A DNA stretch of 64,000 nt from Arsukibacterium perlucidum DSM 18276 (GCF_000382165.1 NZ_KB907706.1:62001-126000); one strand, 5' to 3'; counted from the first letter of the stretch, positions 17,834 through 28,500 are shown. Numbers and translations: made by a program. Notes: a model not told the origin generated them from the sequence alone.

Positions 17834-18658
17834 TTAAATTTGTTGTGCCATTTCTTCAGCACGTTTAATAGCGGCATACATGGCGTCGGCAACCATTTTT
17901 TCCAAGCCCTGGTTGGCAAAAGTCGTAACCGCTTCATGGGTGGTACCGCCTTTCGATGTTACATTTGCCCGTAGCTGAGCAAAGCTTTCGTCGCTCTGTA
18001 ACGCCATAGTCGCAGCACCTAATGCTGTTTTAGCAACCATCGCTTTAGCTTGCTCCGGTGCAAACCCAAGCTTTTCGGCTACCTGTTGCATCGACTGCAT
18101 AAAGAAGAAAAAATAAGCCGGTGAGCTGCCGGTTACCGCAATAATATGATTAATCTGGGCTTCCTGCTCTAACCAGACATTCATGCCGGTGCCACTGAAC
18201 ATATGGTCGACAAAGGCGCGCTCGTAGTTAGAGCAGCGGCTGGGGTAAAGCCCGGTGACACCCTGGCCAACCAGTGAGGGAGTATTGGGCATAGCGCGAA
18301 CCAGTCTCACCTGGCCAAGCCACTGCTCATAGCGTCTCACTTCAATACCGGCCGCTATTGTTACGAATAGCTTTTCCTTAATTTCAGGTGCTTCCTGCAG
18401 CAGCTTCTCACACAAATCCTGCATCATCTGCGGTTTTACTGCTAATACAATTATATCTGCTTTAGTTACCGCCTCAGTGTTATCCAGGGTGGTGCTGATA
18501 CCATAGTCAGCTGCCAGCGCCGTTAACTTTGGCTGGCTGCGATTGGCAGCAATGATATTAGCTGGTGGGTAGCCGGCATTTACCATGGCGGCAATGACAC
18601 AGCGAGCCATATTGCCTGCGCCGATAAAAGCAACGGTGTTGTCATTCATTTTTTTCAT
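17834..18658 (-). CDS. proC: Pyrroline-5-carboxylate reductase
   Basis: This enzyme reduces pyrroline-5-carboxylate to proline with NAD(P)H. The Rossmann motif FIGAGNMARCVI is at the N-terminus, followed by ADIIVLAVKPQMM (about residue 65), MPNTPSLVGQG (about 125) and the C-terminal ANVTSKGGTTHEA. I choose the ATG at 18658, preceded by AAGGA; the open frame allows five more residues upstream without a better ribosome site. The gene overlaps the end of yggS by 17 bases, which suggests coupling. About 274 residues, close to the family norm. Confidence 0.95.
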   Translation of the reverse strand: MKKMNDNTVAFIGAGNMARCVIAAMVNAGYPPANIIAANRSQPKLTALAADYGISTTLDNTEAVTKADIIVLAVKPQMMQDLCEKLLQEAPEIKEKLFVTIAAGIEVRRYEQWLGQVRLVRAMPNTPSLVGQGVTGLYPSRCSNYERAFVDHMFSGTGMNVWLEQEAQINHIIAVTGSSPAYFFFFMQSMQQVAEKLGFAPEQAKAMVAKTALGAATMALQSDESFAQLRANVTSKGGTTHEAVTTFANQGLEKMVADAMYAAIKRAEEMAQQI

Positions 18659-19331
18659 AAGTCCTTGCGCCAAAAATTGCAGTGCCTAATCTTATCATAG
18701 TTGCACCGTATTGCAGAGCCAGCGGCCAGTCGTCTGACATTCCCATTGATAACTCTGTTGCGCCAGGGTGTTGTTGTTGCAAGCTTTTTGATAGCTGTTG
18801 CATTTCGGCAAAAGCCCGCTCACTGTCGCCCGGAGCGGGAATCGCCATCAGCCCCCGCAACTGCAACAGCGGTAGCTTAGCAACTGCAGCCGCTAATTCC
18901 GGCAGCTCAGCGGCACTGATGCCAGCTTTGCTGGCTTCATTACTAATATTAATTTGCAGTAAAACCTGCAGCGGGCCCAAATCAACCGGGCGCTGAGCTG
19001 ATAAACGCTCAGCTATTTTCAAGCGGTCAATACTGTGAACCCAGCTGGCATGCTCTGCCACCAACCGGGTTTTGTTGGATTGCAGCGGCCCGATAAAATG
19101 CCACTCCAGTTCGGGTAACTCAGTTAATTCTGCGGCTTTGCTTAGTAACTCTTGCGGATAGTTTTCGCCAAACTGGCGCTGACCACTCAGATAAGCTTCA
19201 CTAATCGCTGCGGCCGGCTTGGTTTTGCTAACGGCTATCAGCCGCACGCTGGCCGGATCCCGGCCGTATTTATGGCAATTTTCTGCGATGTTGTGATAGG
19301 CGGCGTTCAGTTGTTCTGCTATGTTATTCAT
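18642..19331 (-). CDS. yggS: Pyridoxal phosphate homeostasis protein YggS
   Basis: This is a 229-residue PLP-binding TIM-barrel protein (YggS/PROSC/PLPBP family) with the lysine motif LIAVSKTKP that holds the cofactor, LEWHFIGPLQSNK, and the closing SMGMSDDWPLAL. The ATG at 19331 aligns with the E. coli start (MNDIA...), while the track-length form uses an unlikely TTG four codons upstream. It controls free PLP and amino-acid balance. It is divergent from pilT with only 30 bases between starts, so the two promoters must overlap the coding ends. Confidence 0.95.
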   Translation of the reverse strand: MNNIAEQLNAAYHNIAENCHKYGRDPASVRLIAVSKTKPAAAISEAYLSGQRQFGENYPQELLSKAAELTELPELEWHFIGPLQSNKTRLVAEHASWVHSIDRLKIAERLSAQRPVDLGPLQVLLQINISNEASKAGISAAELPELAAAVAKLPLLQLRGLMAIPAPGDSERAFAEMQQLSKSLQQQHPGATELSMGMSDDWPLALQYGATMIRLGTAIFGARTYEKNE

Positions 19332-19361
19332 ATTTGTTGGCAAATTGGAGTAGATGTTGTC

Positions 19362-20414
19362 ATGGATATTACCGAATTATTAGCCTTTAGTGTTGAGCAT
19401 AAAGCGTCGGATTTGCATCTTTCTGCTGGTGTACCACCACTTATCCGGGTAGATGGCGATGTTCGTAAGCTAAACATACCGCCGCTAACTCATAAAGAAG
19501 TACATGCGCTGGTTTATGAAATTATGACCGACAAACAGCGTAAAGAATACGAAGAAAACCTTGAATCAGATTTTTCATTCGAAGTACCTAACCTGGCCCG
19601 GTTCCGGGTTAACGCTTTTGTCCAGAATCGTGGCGCTTCAGCGGTATTCCGGACCATCCCCAGTGAAGTACTTACCTTAGATGATTTGGGCGCACCAGAT
19701 ATTTTCAAGACCATTTCTGAAAACCCGCGAGGACTGGTGCTGGTTACCGGCCCAACCGGTTCGGGTAAAAGTACCACACTGGCAGCGATGGTCGACTACA
19801 TTAACACCATGCGCCATGACCATATTTTAACTATTGAAGACCCGATAGAATTTGTCCACAACAATAAACTGTGTCTGATTAATCAGCGCGAAGTGCATCG
19901 TGATACCCATAGCTTCAGTAATGCCTTACGTTCTGCCTTGCGGGAAGATCCAGATGTTATTCTGGTGGGTGAATTACGTGATTTGGAAACCATCAGGCTG
20001 GCGATGACCGCGGCGGAAACCGGTCACCTGGTATTTGGTACGTTGCACACTACCTCTGCACCTAAAACCATTGACCGGATTATCGACGTATTCCCGGGTG
20101 AAGAAAAAGATATGGTGCGCTCGATGCTGTCAGAATCGCTACGGGCCGTTATTTCGCAAACGCTATTGAAAAAAATTGGTGGCGGTCGGATCGCCGCTCA
20201 TGAAATTATGGTTGGCGTGCCAGCTATCCGTAATTTGATTCGGGAAGACAAAATTGCCCAAATGTATTCTGTTATTCAAACAGGAGCCTCTCATGGTATG
20301 CAAACTATGGATCAGTGCCTGCTTAATCTGGTAAACCGTGGCTTAATTTCGCAAAAAGATGCGCAAACCAAAGCTCAGGATAAAAACACCTTTGGCGCAA
20401 TGGGCCGGATTTAG
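19362..20414 (+). CDS. pilT: Type IV pilus twitching motility ATPase PilT
   Basis: This 350-residue retraction ATPase begins MDITELLAFSVEHKASDLHL at 19362; the longer frame that runs back through yggS is rejected. It has the PAS-like N-terminal domain, the Walker A motif GPTGSGKST (about residue 132), the Asp box, Walker B DVILVGELRD (about 205) and the His box GHLVFGTLHTTSAPKTIDR (about 225). The AIRNLIREDK motif near the C-terminus is the conserved PilT element. It acts at the inner-membrane base of the type IV pilus. pilU follows 55 bases on. Confidence 0.96.
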   Translation: MDITELLAFSVEHKASDLHLSAGVPPLIRVDGDVRKLNIPPLTHKEVHALVYEIMTDKQRKEYEENLESDFSFEVPNLARFRVNAFVQNRGASAVFRTIPSEVLTLDDLGAPDIFKTISENPRGLVLVTGPTGSGKSTTLAAMVDYINTMRHDHILTIEDPIEFVHNNKLCLINQREVHRDTHSFSNALRSALREDPDVILVGELRDLETIRLAMTAAETGHLVFGTLHTTSAPKTIDRIIDVFPGEEKDMVRSMLSESLRAVISQTLLKKIGGGRIAAHEIMVGVPAIRNLIREDKIAQMYSVIQTGASHGMQTMDQCLLNLVNRGLISQKDAQTKAQDKNTFGAMGRI

Positions 20415-20426
20415 AGCAGTATTCTT

Positions 20427-20453
20427 GATTTTACGGATTTTACGGATTTGACG
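20427..20453. repeat. Short tandem repeat between pilT and pilU (three 9-bp units)
   Basis: Three near-identical units GATTTTACG, GATTTTACG, GATTTGACG stand head to tail, followed by a degraded fourth ending in GTGACGGA just before the pilU start. The last part also supplies the pilU ribosome region. Slippage could change the spacing between the genes. Confidence 0.6.
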
Positions 20454-20469
20454 GATTGGAAGTGACGGA

Positions 20470-21597
20470 ATGGAACTGACAGATTTTTTAACAAAAATGG
20501 TGAAAATGGGGGCATCCGATATGTTTGTCACTGCCGGCATGCCGGTAGCCGCAAAGATAAATGGTGAAATGACCCCGATTGATGATACGCCATTAACAGA
20601 TGCTGCGTCGTTGGAGCTGGTGCTTGATGCGATGAACGAAAAACAGCAGCACGAGTTTAACCATAGCAAAGAATGTAACTTTGCGATCGCCAACGAAGCT
20701 GGCCGCTTCCGGATCTCTGCCTTCTGGCAGCGTGATCAGGCAGGAATGGTGGTGCGGCGCATTGTTACCACCATCCCGAATGCCGACGAGCTTGGTCTGC
20801 CACCTATTATGAAAGACATTATCATGTCAAAACGTGGCCTGGTGTTGTTTGTGGGTGGTACCGGTACTGGTAAATCAACCTCACTGGCCGCGCTACTGGG
20901 TTATCGCAACAGAAACTCCAAGGGACACATTCTTACCATCGAAGACCCGATAGAATTTGTGCATGAGCACCATAAAAGCCTGGTGACCCAACGCGAAGTT
21001 GGGATTGACACTGAGTCATTTGAAGCTGCACTGAAAAGCTCATTGCGTCAGGCGCCGGATGTTATTCTGATTGGTGAAATTCGTAGTCAGGACACGATGG
21101 AATATGCCTTGTCGTTTGCTGAAACGGGTCACCTTTGTATCGCTACCTTGCACGCTAATAATGCTAACCAGGCCATTGACCGGATAATGCATTTAGTACC
21201 CAAAGAAATGCATGACAAACTACGGTTTGATTTGTCGCTTAACTTGCGGGCGATAGTGGCGCAGCAACTTATTCCAACTGCCGATGGTCAGGGCCGGATC
21301 GCTGCGATAGAAGTGCTGTTAAATTCGCCGTTGATTGCTGATTTAATTGCCCGTGGTGAATTGGGCGAAATAAAAGCCGTGATGACGAAATCCCGCGAAC
21401 TAGGGATGCAAACCTTTGATCAGGCTTTGTATGATATGTATCAACGGGGTGATATCAGCTACGCTGATGCTATTCACCATGCCGATTCACCTAACGATTT
21501 ACGTCTGATGATTAAATTGCGCAACAACGAAACCAAGGGGGCCGGTTTCTTATCCGGTGTCACTCTGGAAGGTTTTGAAAACAAAGACGATAAGTAA
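20470..21597 (+). CDS. pilU: Type IV pilus ATPase PilU (PilT paralog)
   Basis: This 375-residue PilT-like ATPase has the PilU-type start MELTDFLTKMVKMGASDMFV, Walker A GGTGTGKSTSL (about residue 135), Walker B DVILIGEIRSQDTME (about 205) and the His-box GHLCIATLHANNANQAIDR. PilU works as a PilT-dependent retraction accessory on the same inner-membrane platform. The extended C-terminus compared with PilT is typical. It is downstream of pilT on the same strand and presumably shares its transcript. A hairpin follows. Confidence 0.95.
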   Translation: MELTDFLTKMVKMGASDMFVTAGMPVAAKINGEMTPIDDTPLTDAASLELVLDAMNEKQQHEFNHSKECNFAIANEAGRFRISAFWQRDQAGMVVRRIVTTIPNADELGLPPIMKDIIMSKRGLVLFVGGTGTGKSTSLAALLGYRNRNSKGHILTIEDPIEFVHEHHKSLVTQREVGIDTESFEAALKSSLRQAPDVILIGEIRSQDTMEYALSFAETGHLCIATLHANNANQAIDRIMHLVPKEMHDKLRFDLSLNLRAIVAQQLIPTADGQGRIAAIEVLLNSPLIADLIARGELGEIKAVMTKSRELGMQTFDQALYDMYQRGDISYADAIHHADSPNDLRLMIKLRNNETKGAGFLSGVTLEGFENKDDK

Positions 21598-21612
21598 CCC
21601 GCCATCATGCTC

Positions 21613-21644
21613 ACAAACAGGCCGCCGTCAGACGGCTTGTTTGT
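21613..21644. terminator. Hairpin between pilU and the convergent transglycosylase gene
   Basis: ACAAACAGGCCG pairs with CGGCTTGTTTGT with one G-T pair around an eight-base loop. It overlaps the last codons of the transglycosylase gene. It could end transcription from both sides, but T-runs are short. Confidence 0.55.
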
Positions 21645-22395
21645 AGCGTTTATGTAATATTAACACCCGTTTTATATAGGCTTGAGTTTCGGCAAAAGGG
21701 GGCACCCCCTGATGACGCCTGACATTACCAGGCCCTGCATTGTAAGCTGCCAGACTAAGCGTCAAATCGCCGTTATATTGCTTCAGTAACGTCGCCAGAT
21801 ACTTACTGCCGCCCTGAATATTTTGATCAGGGGATAATGGATCAGTTACCCCCAGCATTGCTGCTGTGTCTGGCATTAACTGCATTAAGCCGATAGCGCC
21901 GCGTTTAGATAATGCTTGCGCCTGAAAGGCCGATTCAGCGTGAATTACAGCCCGGATCAGTGCCGGTTCGAGTTGCTGCTCCAGCGCCACCCGGTCAATT
22001 ATCCGGTTATAGGGGCGGACAAACAGTGGTGTGCTATACCAGTTAATGCTGGAGTTTGGATCGCAGGCAAAACAATCAAAATGTAGTTGCTGGTAGGGCC
22101 GGTTCAGCGGTCGCCGGTCAGAAAAAAGTACAGTGCCATCAGCCTGATTCGATTTAAACACTGCAATACTATTGGCCGCGGTAGTTTTTGGCGCCGGGCG
22201 CAGTTGCTGCTGAGTGGGCGGCTCACCCGGGCTTAGTTTCAACTGACGCTTTGCTTCGGTACTGGTGACATCATTACCGGCGAACTCATTACCGCTAATA
22301 TCATCACTGGCATTTGTGGCCTGCTGTGCGTGGCTTAGCAGCGGCGAGCACAGCACTAACCAGAACCAGCAAGTTTTTGCAGCTAAAGGTATCAA
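21628..22395 (-). CDS. Exported lytic transglycosylase, SLT domain with DUF4124 N-part
   Basis: This 255-residue protein starts with a signal peptide (MIPLAAKTCWFWLVLCSPLL, cut after SHA). A DUF4124-like segment follows (FKSNQADGTVLFSDRR, about residue 80), then a C-terminal goose-type lysozyme SLT domain. The catalytic Glu is in HAESAFQAQALS, followed by RGAIGLMQLMP and AAYNAGPGNVRRH. The enzyme cleaves peptidoglycan between MurNAc and GlcNAc in the periplasm. The final cationic RYKQAV tail is short. It is convergent with pilU and may be linked to pilus assembly through the wall, which is inference. Confidence 0.9.
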   Translation of the reverse strand: MIPLAAKTCWFWLVLCSPLLSHAQQATNASDDISGNEFAGNDVTSTEAKRQLKLSPGEPPTQQQLRPAPKTTAANSIAVFKSNQADGTVLFSDRRPLNRPYQQLHFDCFACDPNSSINWYSTPLFVRPYNRIIDRVALEQQLEPALIRAVIHAESAFQAQALSKRGAIGLMQLMPDTAAMLGVTDPLSPDQNIQGGSKYLATLLKQYNGDLTLSLAAYNAGPGNVRRHQGVPPFAETQAYIKRVLILHKRYKQAV

Positions 22396-22464
22396 TTGTT
22401 TCTATCCATCTTACCTGAGATTGCCAGTAAAGCACTATGCCGGCGAAATCTCAAGTTGGTATTT

Positions 22465-23751
22465 TCAGCTGGCTTTATCCTTTTGCAGCTGTCTGCTTAA
22501 GTACATTAACAGCAGCGCCACAGCCAGCAGTACCAGCGGTAAACTGATACTGCGCCATAAACTCTCATTTAGTTGCGGTAACCAGAACGCAGCGGCTATT
22601 ACTGCCTTGTCGGCCAGCTGCGCGGCATAATAGCTAATCGCCACAAAAGATAAGCCCTCTACCACCTGTTGTAATTTGAGTTGCATGCGGGCTTTTTTAT
22701 CCATTGATACCAGCAATTGCTGATTTTGTTGTTCCAGCTTTAAGTTAATCCGGGTGCGCAATAGCTCGGTTGAACGGCCCAGCCGGGCGCTTAATGCAGT
22801 TTGGCGGGCTTGTACTGACTCGCTGGTGCGAAATGCCGGGGTTAACCTGCGCTCGGTAAAATCCTGTAGCGACATTAAATCGCTGATCGGGGTTTCGTCC
22901 AGTGCCTTTAAACGATCGAGGGTAAGTTGGTAATAGGCGGTGGTAGCTGCCAGGCGGGAGCTGGTTTCAGCGATTAAATGCTCTGTTTGCGCCGCCAGTT
23001 GACTAATTTGATTCAGTAACCGTTCGTCGTTGTGACGCTCTTGTTCAAGTCGCTGGGTTAAACCGGATAGTTGTTGCTCCAGATTATTCAGTTTATGCAG
23101 GGCCTGGCGGGCAACCGGCCAGCCCAGCAATGACAGTTTTCTATAGTTTCCCAAATCAAACAGCTGTTGTACCAACCGGCCAAGTCTGGCCGGGCTTAAA
23201 CCATAATCTACCAGTAACAGCCGGCCTGCGCCTTCGGCATGTTTCTGAAAATCGGTCCAGATCCGGGCTTTCTGATCCGCCAGCATGCTACTGATACAGG
23301 TTTCGTCATTAAAATAGCGGCTGATCTCTGCTTCGGCTGGCAACGTTTCGGCGGGAATGACAGTAAGTTGGACCACCCGGAACACCTGCCCGGGTAATTC
23401 ATCAAACCAGTCACGGCTGGGCAAAAAACTTAGCGGATCGTCAAACAGCGCTGGAGCTGAGCCAGGCAGAATAAAGGTATAGCTGGAAAACTCGCCATGG
23501 CGTTCCCAGCGCAGCGTGCCGGCAAATAACGAAATATTTAGATCCTGATCTGTTTCGGATAAATAGGCACCTTGCTGCCCGGCATGCTGCTGCATCAGGC
23601 TAAACTCCAGCTGGCGTGAGGCACTGGCCACGGTAAACGTAAAATGACACAGCCGGCAAGGGGCACTAATGGCTGGAAAAGTGCGCTGCCGCAACTCTTT
23701 ATCCAGTGCATCGCGTAGCGGGTGATTACGTAAGTTGAGCTTACTCATCAT
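22465..23751 (-). CDS. DUF3422 family membrane-anchored protein
   Basis: About 428 residues from the ATG at 23751, which has AGGA just upstream; a GTG five codons further up is less likely. The N-terminal part has LNLRNHPLRDALDKELRQRT and later DWFDELPGQVFRVVQL, as in DUF3422. A central coiled coil (about 220-300) and two C-terminal membrane helices follow. The family is described only as a predicted membrane-anchored protein. It faces the rhtA-like gene across 266 bases. Confidence 0.8.
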   Translation of the reverse strand: MMSKLNLRNHPLRDALDKELRQRTFPAISAPCRLCHFTFTVASASRQLEFSLMQQHAGQQGAYLSETDQDLNISLFAGTLRWERHGEFSSYTFILPGSAPALFDDPLSFLPSRDWFDELPGQVFRVVQLTVIPAETLPAEAEISRYFNDETCISSMLADQKARIWTDFQKHAEGAGRLLLVDYGLSPARLGRLVQQLFDLGNYRKLSLLGWPVARQALHKLNNLEQQLSGLTQRLEQERHNDERLLNQISQLAAQTEHLIAETSSRLAATTAYYQLTLDRLKALDETPISDLMSLQDFTERRLTPAFRTSESVQARQTALSARLGRSTELLRTRINLKLEQQNQQLLVSMDKKARMQLKLQQVVEGLSFVAISYYAAQLADKAVIAAAFWLPQLNESLWRSISLPLVLLAVALLLMYLSRQLQKDKAS

Positions 23752-24017
23752 GTTGTCCTCAGTCACAGAAAAACCGTAAAGGCAAGAAGTCGGTTAAGTT
23801 AAAACAGGCATATCCTGTGCCAGTTGGCCTGATGCCCGCCGCTCAGCGCCAGTATGTACTTAACTTATTACAATGATTGGGTTTATCTGTGAGGGTTTAG
23901 CGACCTCAGTTCAGGTTATTAAATTGAGCGTGTACTAAAACAAAGCAAGCTGCTGCAAGATGGGGCAGCCTCAGTTAAAATAGCCGCCTCATCGGAAATA
24001 AATTGGAACCCCCCCAG

Positions 24018-24908
24018 ATGGCCCGCACTGTTAAGCAAACCCTGCTCCTGGCAATATGCTGTGTGGTGCTGGCGATGGTGACCATTCAGACCGGCGCGTC
24101 GGTGGCTAAACAGCTATTTCCGCTTATCGGACCTGAGGGTACAACCGCTCTGCGTTTGGGGTTTTCGGCAATTGTTTTGTGGCTAGTGTTCCGGCCTTGG
24201 CGGGCGTTGCCAAAGGGCCGCGACTGGCAGGCAATTATTGTTTATGGCCTGTGTTTAGGCGGTATGAATATTCTGTTTTATCTGGCGATTGCCCGAATTC
24301 CGCTGGGTATTGGTGTGGCATTGGAGTTTACCGGGCCGTTGGCAGTGGCCTTGCTGGCTTCACGGCGTAAACGGGATTTATTCTGGGTGGGCTGTGCTAT
24401 TGCCGGTATTTTACTGTTACTGCCTGATATGTGGGGTGTTGATGCTCTGGATCCCATTGGCGTGCTGCTCGCGCTGGCGGCTGGCGCCTGTTGGGCAGGC
24501 TATATTTTATTTGGTAAAAAAACCGGCTCACAGGCCTCTGGTGGCATTACGGTCGCGCTGGGCATGACAGTGGCTGCCGTGGTTCTGGTGCCGGTAGGCG
24601 CGGTATCACAGGGCATGGCGTTGCTAAGCTGGCAGGTGCTGCCTTTGGGCTTGCTGGTGGGTATTTTATCCAGTGCTATACCCTATACATTAGAAATGGT
24701 AGCACTGCGCCATATGACGTCACAAAACTTCAGTGTTTTTATGAGTATGGAACCTGCTATTGCTGCGTTGGCGGGTTTTCTGATCCTGGCCGAATTGTTG
24801 ACGTTCTGGCAGTGGTTAGCGATTGCATTGGTTATTATTGCGTCACTTGGCAGTTCGTTAACTGCCGGCAGGGCTAGCGCAGCCCCGCCGGTTACTAACG
24901 AACGCTAG
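24018..24908 (+). CDS. rhtA: RhtA-like EamA family exporter
   Basis: About 296 residues with ten membrane helices in two EamA repeats. The order and wording match E. coli RhtA, which exports threonine and homoserine: IQTGASVAKQLFP, LGGMNILFYLAI, LGIGVALEFTGPLAVALL and LVGILSSAIPYTLEMVALRH. I choose the ATG at 24018, which aligns with the E. coli start; a TTG five codons upstream also has a GGAA site. The gene ends directly against the convergent fasciclin gene, with no space between the stops. Substrate assignment is by similarity only. Confidence 0.85.
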   Translation: MARTVKQTLLLAICCVVLAMVTIQTGASVAKQLFPLIGPEGTTALRLGFSAIVLWLVFRPWRALPKGRDWQAIIVYGLCLGGMNILFYLAIARIPLGIGVALEFTGPLAVALLASRRKRDLFWVGCAIAGILLLLPDMWGVDALDPIGVLLALAAGACWAGYILFGKKTGSQASGGITVALGMTVAAVVLVPVGAVSQGMALLSWQVLPLGLLVGILSSAIPYTLEMVALRHMTSQNFSVFMSMEPAIAALAGFLILAELLTFWQWLAIALVIIASLGSSLTAGRASAAPPVTNER

Positions 24909-25397
24909 TTACATTTTTGGCATAATTACGCTGTCCAGCACATGGATTACGCCATTGCTGGTTTTAATATCGGTAGCAATAACTTCAGCACCATTAACAT
25001 AGACTTTGCCCATTTTTACTTCTATGGCAACATCCTGGCCCTGCACGGTAGTGGCAGAGGTAAGCTTCACCACGTCAGCAGCCATCACTTTACCTGCAAC
25101 CACGTGGTAGGTTAAAACGTTGGTCAATGCCGCTTTATCGGCAACCAGTGCATTTAAATCAGCCGCAGGTATTTTGGCAAACGCTGCGTCGTTTGGTGCA
25201 AATACAGTAAACGGGCCTTCGCCTTTCAAGGTTTCAACTAAATCGGCTGCTTTAACCGCCGTTACTAAGGTTGTGAAGTCGCCTGCTGCAACAGCAGTGT
25301 CGACAATATCAGCAGATTTCTTGTGATTGTGCGCCTGCACAGTCAGCATTAAAGAGGCGGGCAACAGTGAACCGGTAACCAATTGTGAGACTTTCAT
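24909..25397 (-). CDS. Exported fasciclin (FAS1) domain protein
   Basis: The ATG at 25397 follows a strong AGAAGGAAAC site; the open frame 33 codons further back is not used. The protein of 162 residues has a signal peptide ending in LTVQA and one complete FAS1 domain (about residues 35-162). It includes the conserved H1 motif [12 protein letters not shown], the YHVVAGKV segment and the closing [15 protein letters not shown]1 domains mediate adhesion and matrix contacts. It lies between the RhtA-like exporter and the RND operon terminator. Function is not further defined. Confidence 0.92.
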   Translation of the reverse strand: MKVSQLVTGSLLPASLMLTVQAHNHKKSADIVDTAVAAGDFTTLVTAVKAADLVETLKGEGPFTVFAPNDAAFAKIPAADLNALVADKAALTNVLTYHVVAGKVMAADVVKLTSATTVQGQDVAIEVKMGKVYVNGAEVIATDIKTSNGVIHVLDSVIMPKM

Positions 25398-25484
25398 AAT
25401 GTTTCCTTCTGTTACAATTTTAAGGACAAAGGTGTCCCGGCTATTAACGTCTCCGCTAGCCAATGCGATCAGTTTGCCCAAAAA

Positions 25485-25516
25485 ATAAGCCCGCAAGCTC
25501 TGGCTTGCGGGCTTAT
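25485..25516 (-). terminator. Strong terminator of the second RND operon
   Basis: ATAAGCCCGCAAGC and GCTTGCGGGCTTAT form a perfect 14-bp stem with a four-base loop. On the minus strand a run of six T follows, just downstream of the RND permease stop. Confidence 0.92.
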
Positions 25517-25544
25517 GTTATAGTAACGGTATCGTTACAGCGGG

Positions 25545-28500
25545 CTAGTTGCTAACCCGCTCTTTTGTCCTGTCATACTCTGGTTGCAGCTGATAATCAC
25601 GGGCCAGGAGCAGATACATTGCAGGCACCACATACAGGGTGAACAGGGTGCCGATAGTCATGCCACTGGCAATCACCAGGCCCATTGCATAGCGTGAGCC
25701 AGCGCCGGCACCGGTGGCAATCAACAGCGGGATCATCGCCAGTACCGTGGCTGCGGTAGTCATTAAAATAGGCCTTAAACGGATTGAGGTCGCGTCTTCA
25801 ATGGCATCCCGTTTACTGCGTCCTTCCAGTTGCAGCTGATTGGCAAATTCCACAATTAAAATGCCATGCTTGGCAATGAGCCCTACCAGGGTCAGTAAGC
25901 CCACCTGCGTATAAATATTAATGCTGGTAAAGCCTAAGCTGGTAAATATCAGCGCGCCGCAGACACTCATGGGTACCGTTACCATAATGATGATGGCATT
26001 TTTAAAAGATTCAAACTGTGCTGCCAAAATCAGAAAAATAACAATTAACGCAAAAAAGAAGGTAACCACCAGTTGCTGACCTTCCGCCTTAAACTGACGT
26101 GACTGCCCGGCGTAATCCACACTAAAACCCGCCGGCATCACTTCGGCTGCAATCTGGTCCAGCACAGCCAGAGCATCACCCAGTGGCACGCCGGGGCGGG
26201 GCACACCTGATATTTTTACCGCATTAAGCTGCTGAAAACCTTTTAATGCCTGAGGTTGCACTGATTCGGTTAAGCTGACCAGAGCTGATAATGGCACCAG
26301 CTCACCTTCACGGTTACGGGTATAAAAGTCCTTTAATTGCTCCGGGTTTAACCGTTCACTGCGTGATACCTGTGGAATAACCCGGTAAGAGCGGTTGTCC
26401 AGCGCAAAACGGCCGGCATCGGCACCTGACATCAGACTGCCCAAATCGGCAGCAATTTGCTGCATTGACACCCCCATCAGCGCAGCTTTTTCCCGATCAA
26501 CCTGCACGGTCTGGCGTGGCCGGTTTATTTTCAGGTCACTGTCGACAAAAATAAAGCGGCCGGAGGCCATGGCACGGCCCAAAATCTCCTGTACCACTTC
26601 TTCCAGGGCGGCAAACGGCTGGGTTGAACCGACAATAAACTCTACCGGGGTGCCACCACCTGGGGATGGTAAAGAAGGCGGCACCAACGCAAAACTGTTA
26701 ATACCCGGCAGGCCGGCCATAAATGGCTGAATATTCTGCTCCAGTACCTGTGACGTGGTGCGTTTGCGCTGATCCCAGGGCGCTAATACAAAACCGGCAA
26801 TCGCATTGTTGGTGCTACCGGTACCATTGATAATAAAAATATTTTTTATCTCCGGCGCTTCGGTGCTCAGCTTATTGAGTTCGCTGGTATTACGCTCCAG
26901 ATAATCCAGGGTAGCGAAGCTGTCGGCTTCCAGGATAGAGAACACAAAGCCCTGGTCCTCAGGCGGCTCCAGTTCAGACGGGCTGGTAACAAACAGAAAG
27001 TAGCACGACACCAGCACAATGGCGCCAAATGTTAGCACCACCGGCAAATAATTAAGGGTGGCATGTAACTGGCGCTGATATCCGCTGCGTAATTTTTCAA
27101 AGCGCTGATCCAGCCAGTGCTCCAGCGACTTTTCATTTTGGCTGTCGCTCTGGTGTGCTTTTAAAATATAAGCGCACATTACCGGTGATAAGGTCAGGGC
27201 CACTACTCCGGACAGAATAACCGAGGCGGCCAGGGTAAAGGCAAACTCGACGAATAACACGCCGGTTAAACCGCCGACAAAACCGATAGGTAAAAACACC
27301 GCTACCAGAGTCGTCGACATGGTAATAATCGGCCAGGCCAGCTGGCGGGCACCCAGGATGGCGGCTTCTGTGCGTGACTTACCCTCTTCAATATGGCGAT
27401 GGATGTTTTCCAGCATAATAATGGCATCATCCACCACAATGCCGATAGCCAATACCATCGCCAGCAGGGTGAGCAGGTTAATGGTAAAGCCGAGCAACCA
27501 CATTAAGAAGAAAGTACCAATTAATGATACAGGAATGGCCACTGCCGGAATAATAACGCTGCGCATCGAGCCTAAAAAGGCGTAGATCACCAGAATGACA
27601 ATCACCAGCGCCAGTACGATAGAAATAACAACTTCATCAATGGCATTTTCAATATATTCGGTAGAATCATACGGAATGTCTGCATCCAGTCCTTCAGGTA
27701 ACTGTGGAATAATATCCCGGTCCCAGACTTTTCTGACTTCCGCTATCACATCCAGCGCATTGGCATCGGGTGAGATTTCAATGCCCATAAAGGTTGCGGC
27801 AAGGCCGTTAAAACTCACAGAGCTTTCGTAGCTCTCGGCGCCAAGCTCAACAGTGGCGACGTCCTTTAGCCGCACCAGGGCGCGGCTATCGGCACTTATC
27901 ACCAAGTCGGCAAATTGCTCAGCACTACGTAAATCGGTGGCTGCATTTAAATCTACGGCCACCATCTGGCCCTTGGTTCGGCCCAGTGCTGCCAGCACAT
28001 TGTTACTGCGCAGCGCGCTGCTGATATCAGAGCCGGTAATGCCAAAGGCCGCCATCTTGGCCGGGTCGAGCCAGATCCGCATGGCAAAGGTCCGGGCGCC
28101 AAGGATCTCCGCCCGCTGTACGCCGGGAATGGTGGCCAGTTGTGGCTCAATAACCCGTACCAGATAGTCGGTAATTTGGTTGTTACCCAATACTTCTGAG
28201 TAGAATGACAGGTACATCGCGGCGACATCCTGGCCAACCTTTAATGAAATAACCGGATCGCGGGCGTTCTCTGGCAGTTCTGAGCGGATTTTGTTTACCT
28301 GGGCCGCAATCTGAGTCAGGGCTTCATTCGGATCGTAATCAAGCCGCAGAAAAGCTTCTACTGTGCTGGAGCCGGCGACTGAAGTAGAAACCAGATAATC
28401 AATACCTTCGGCTGACGCAATTTCCCGCTCCAGTGGGGTAGTGATAAAACCCTGAATAAGATCGGCATCAGCACCAACATAAACGGTATTGACCGTAACT

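Noticed and set aside
19152-19361. Longer N-terminus for PilT
   Set aside because: It lies inside yggS on the other strand, and PilT proteins begin at MDITELL.
20427-20453. Tandem repeat as a CRISPR or attachment site
   Set aside because: The units are only nine bases, without spacers and without nearby cas or integrase genes.
20343-20693. 116-residue minus-strand ORF across the pilT-pilU gap
   Set aside because: It is antisense and its IRKIRKIKN stretch is a reading of the 9-bp tandem repeat.
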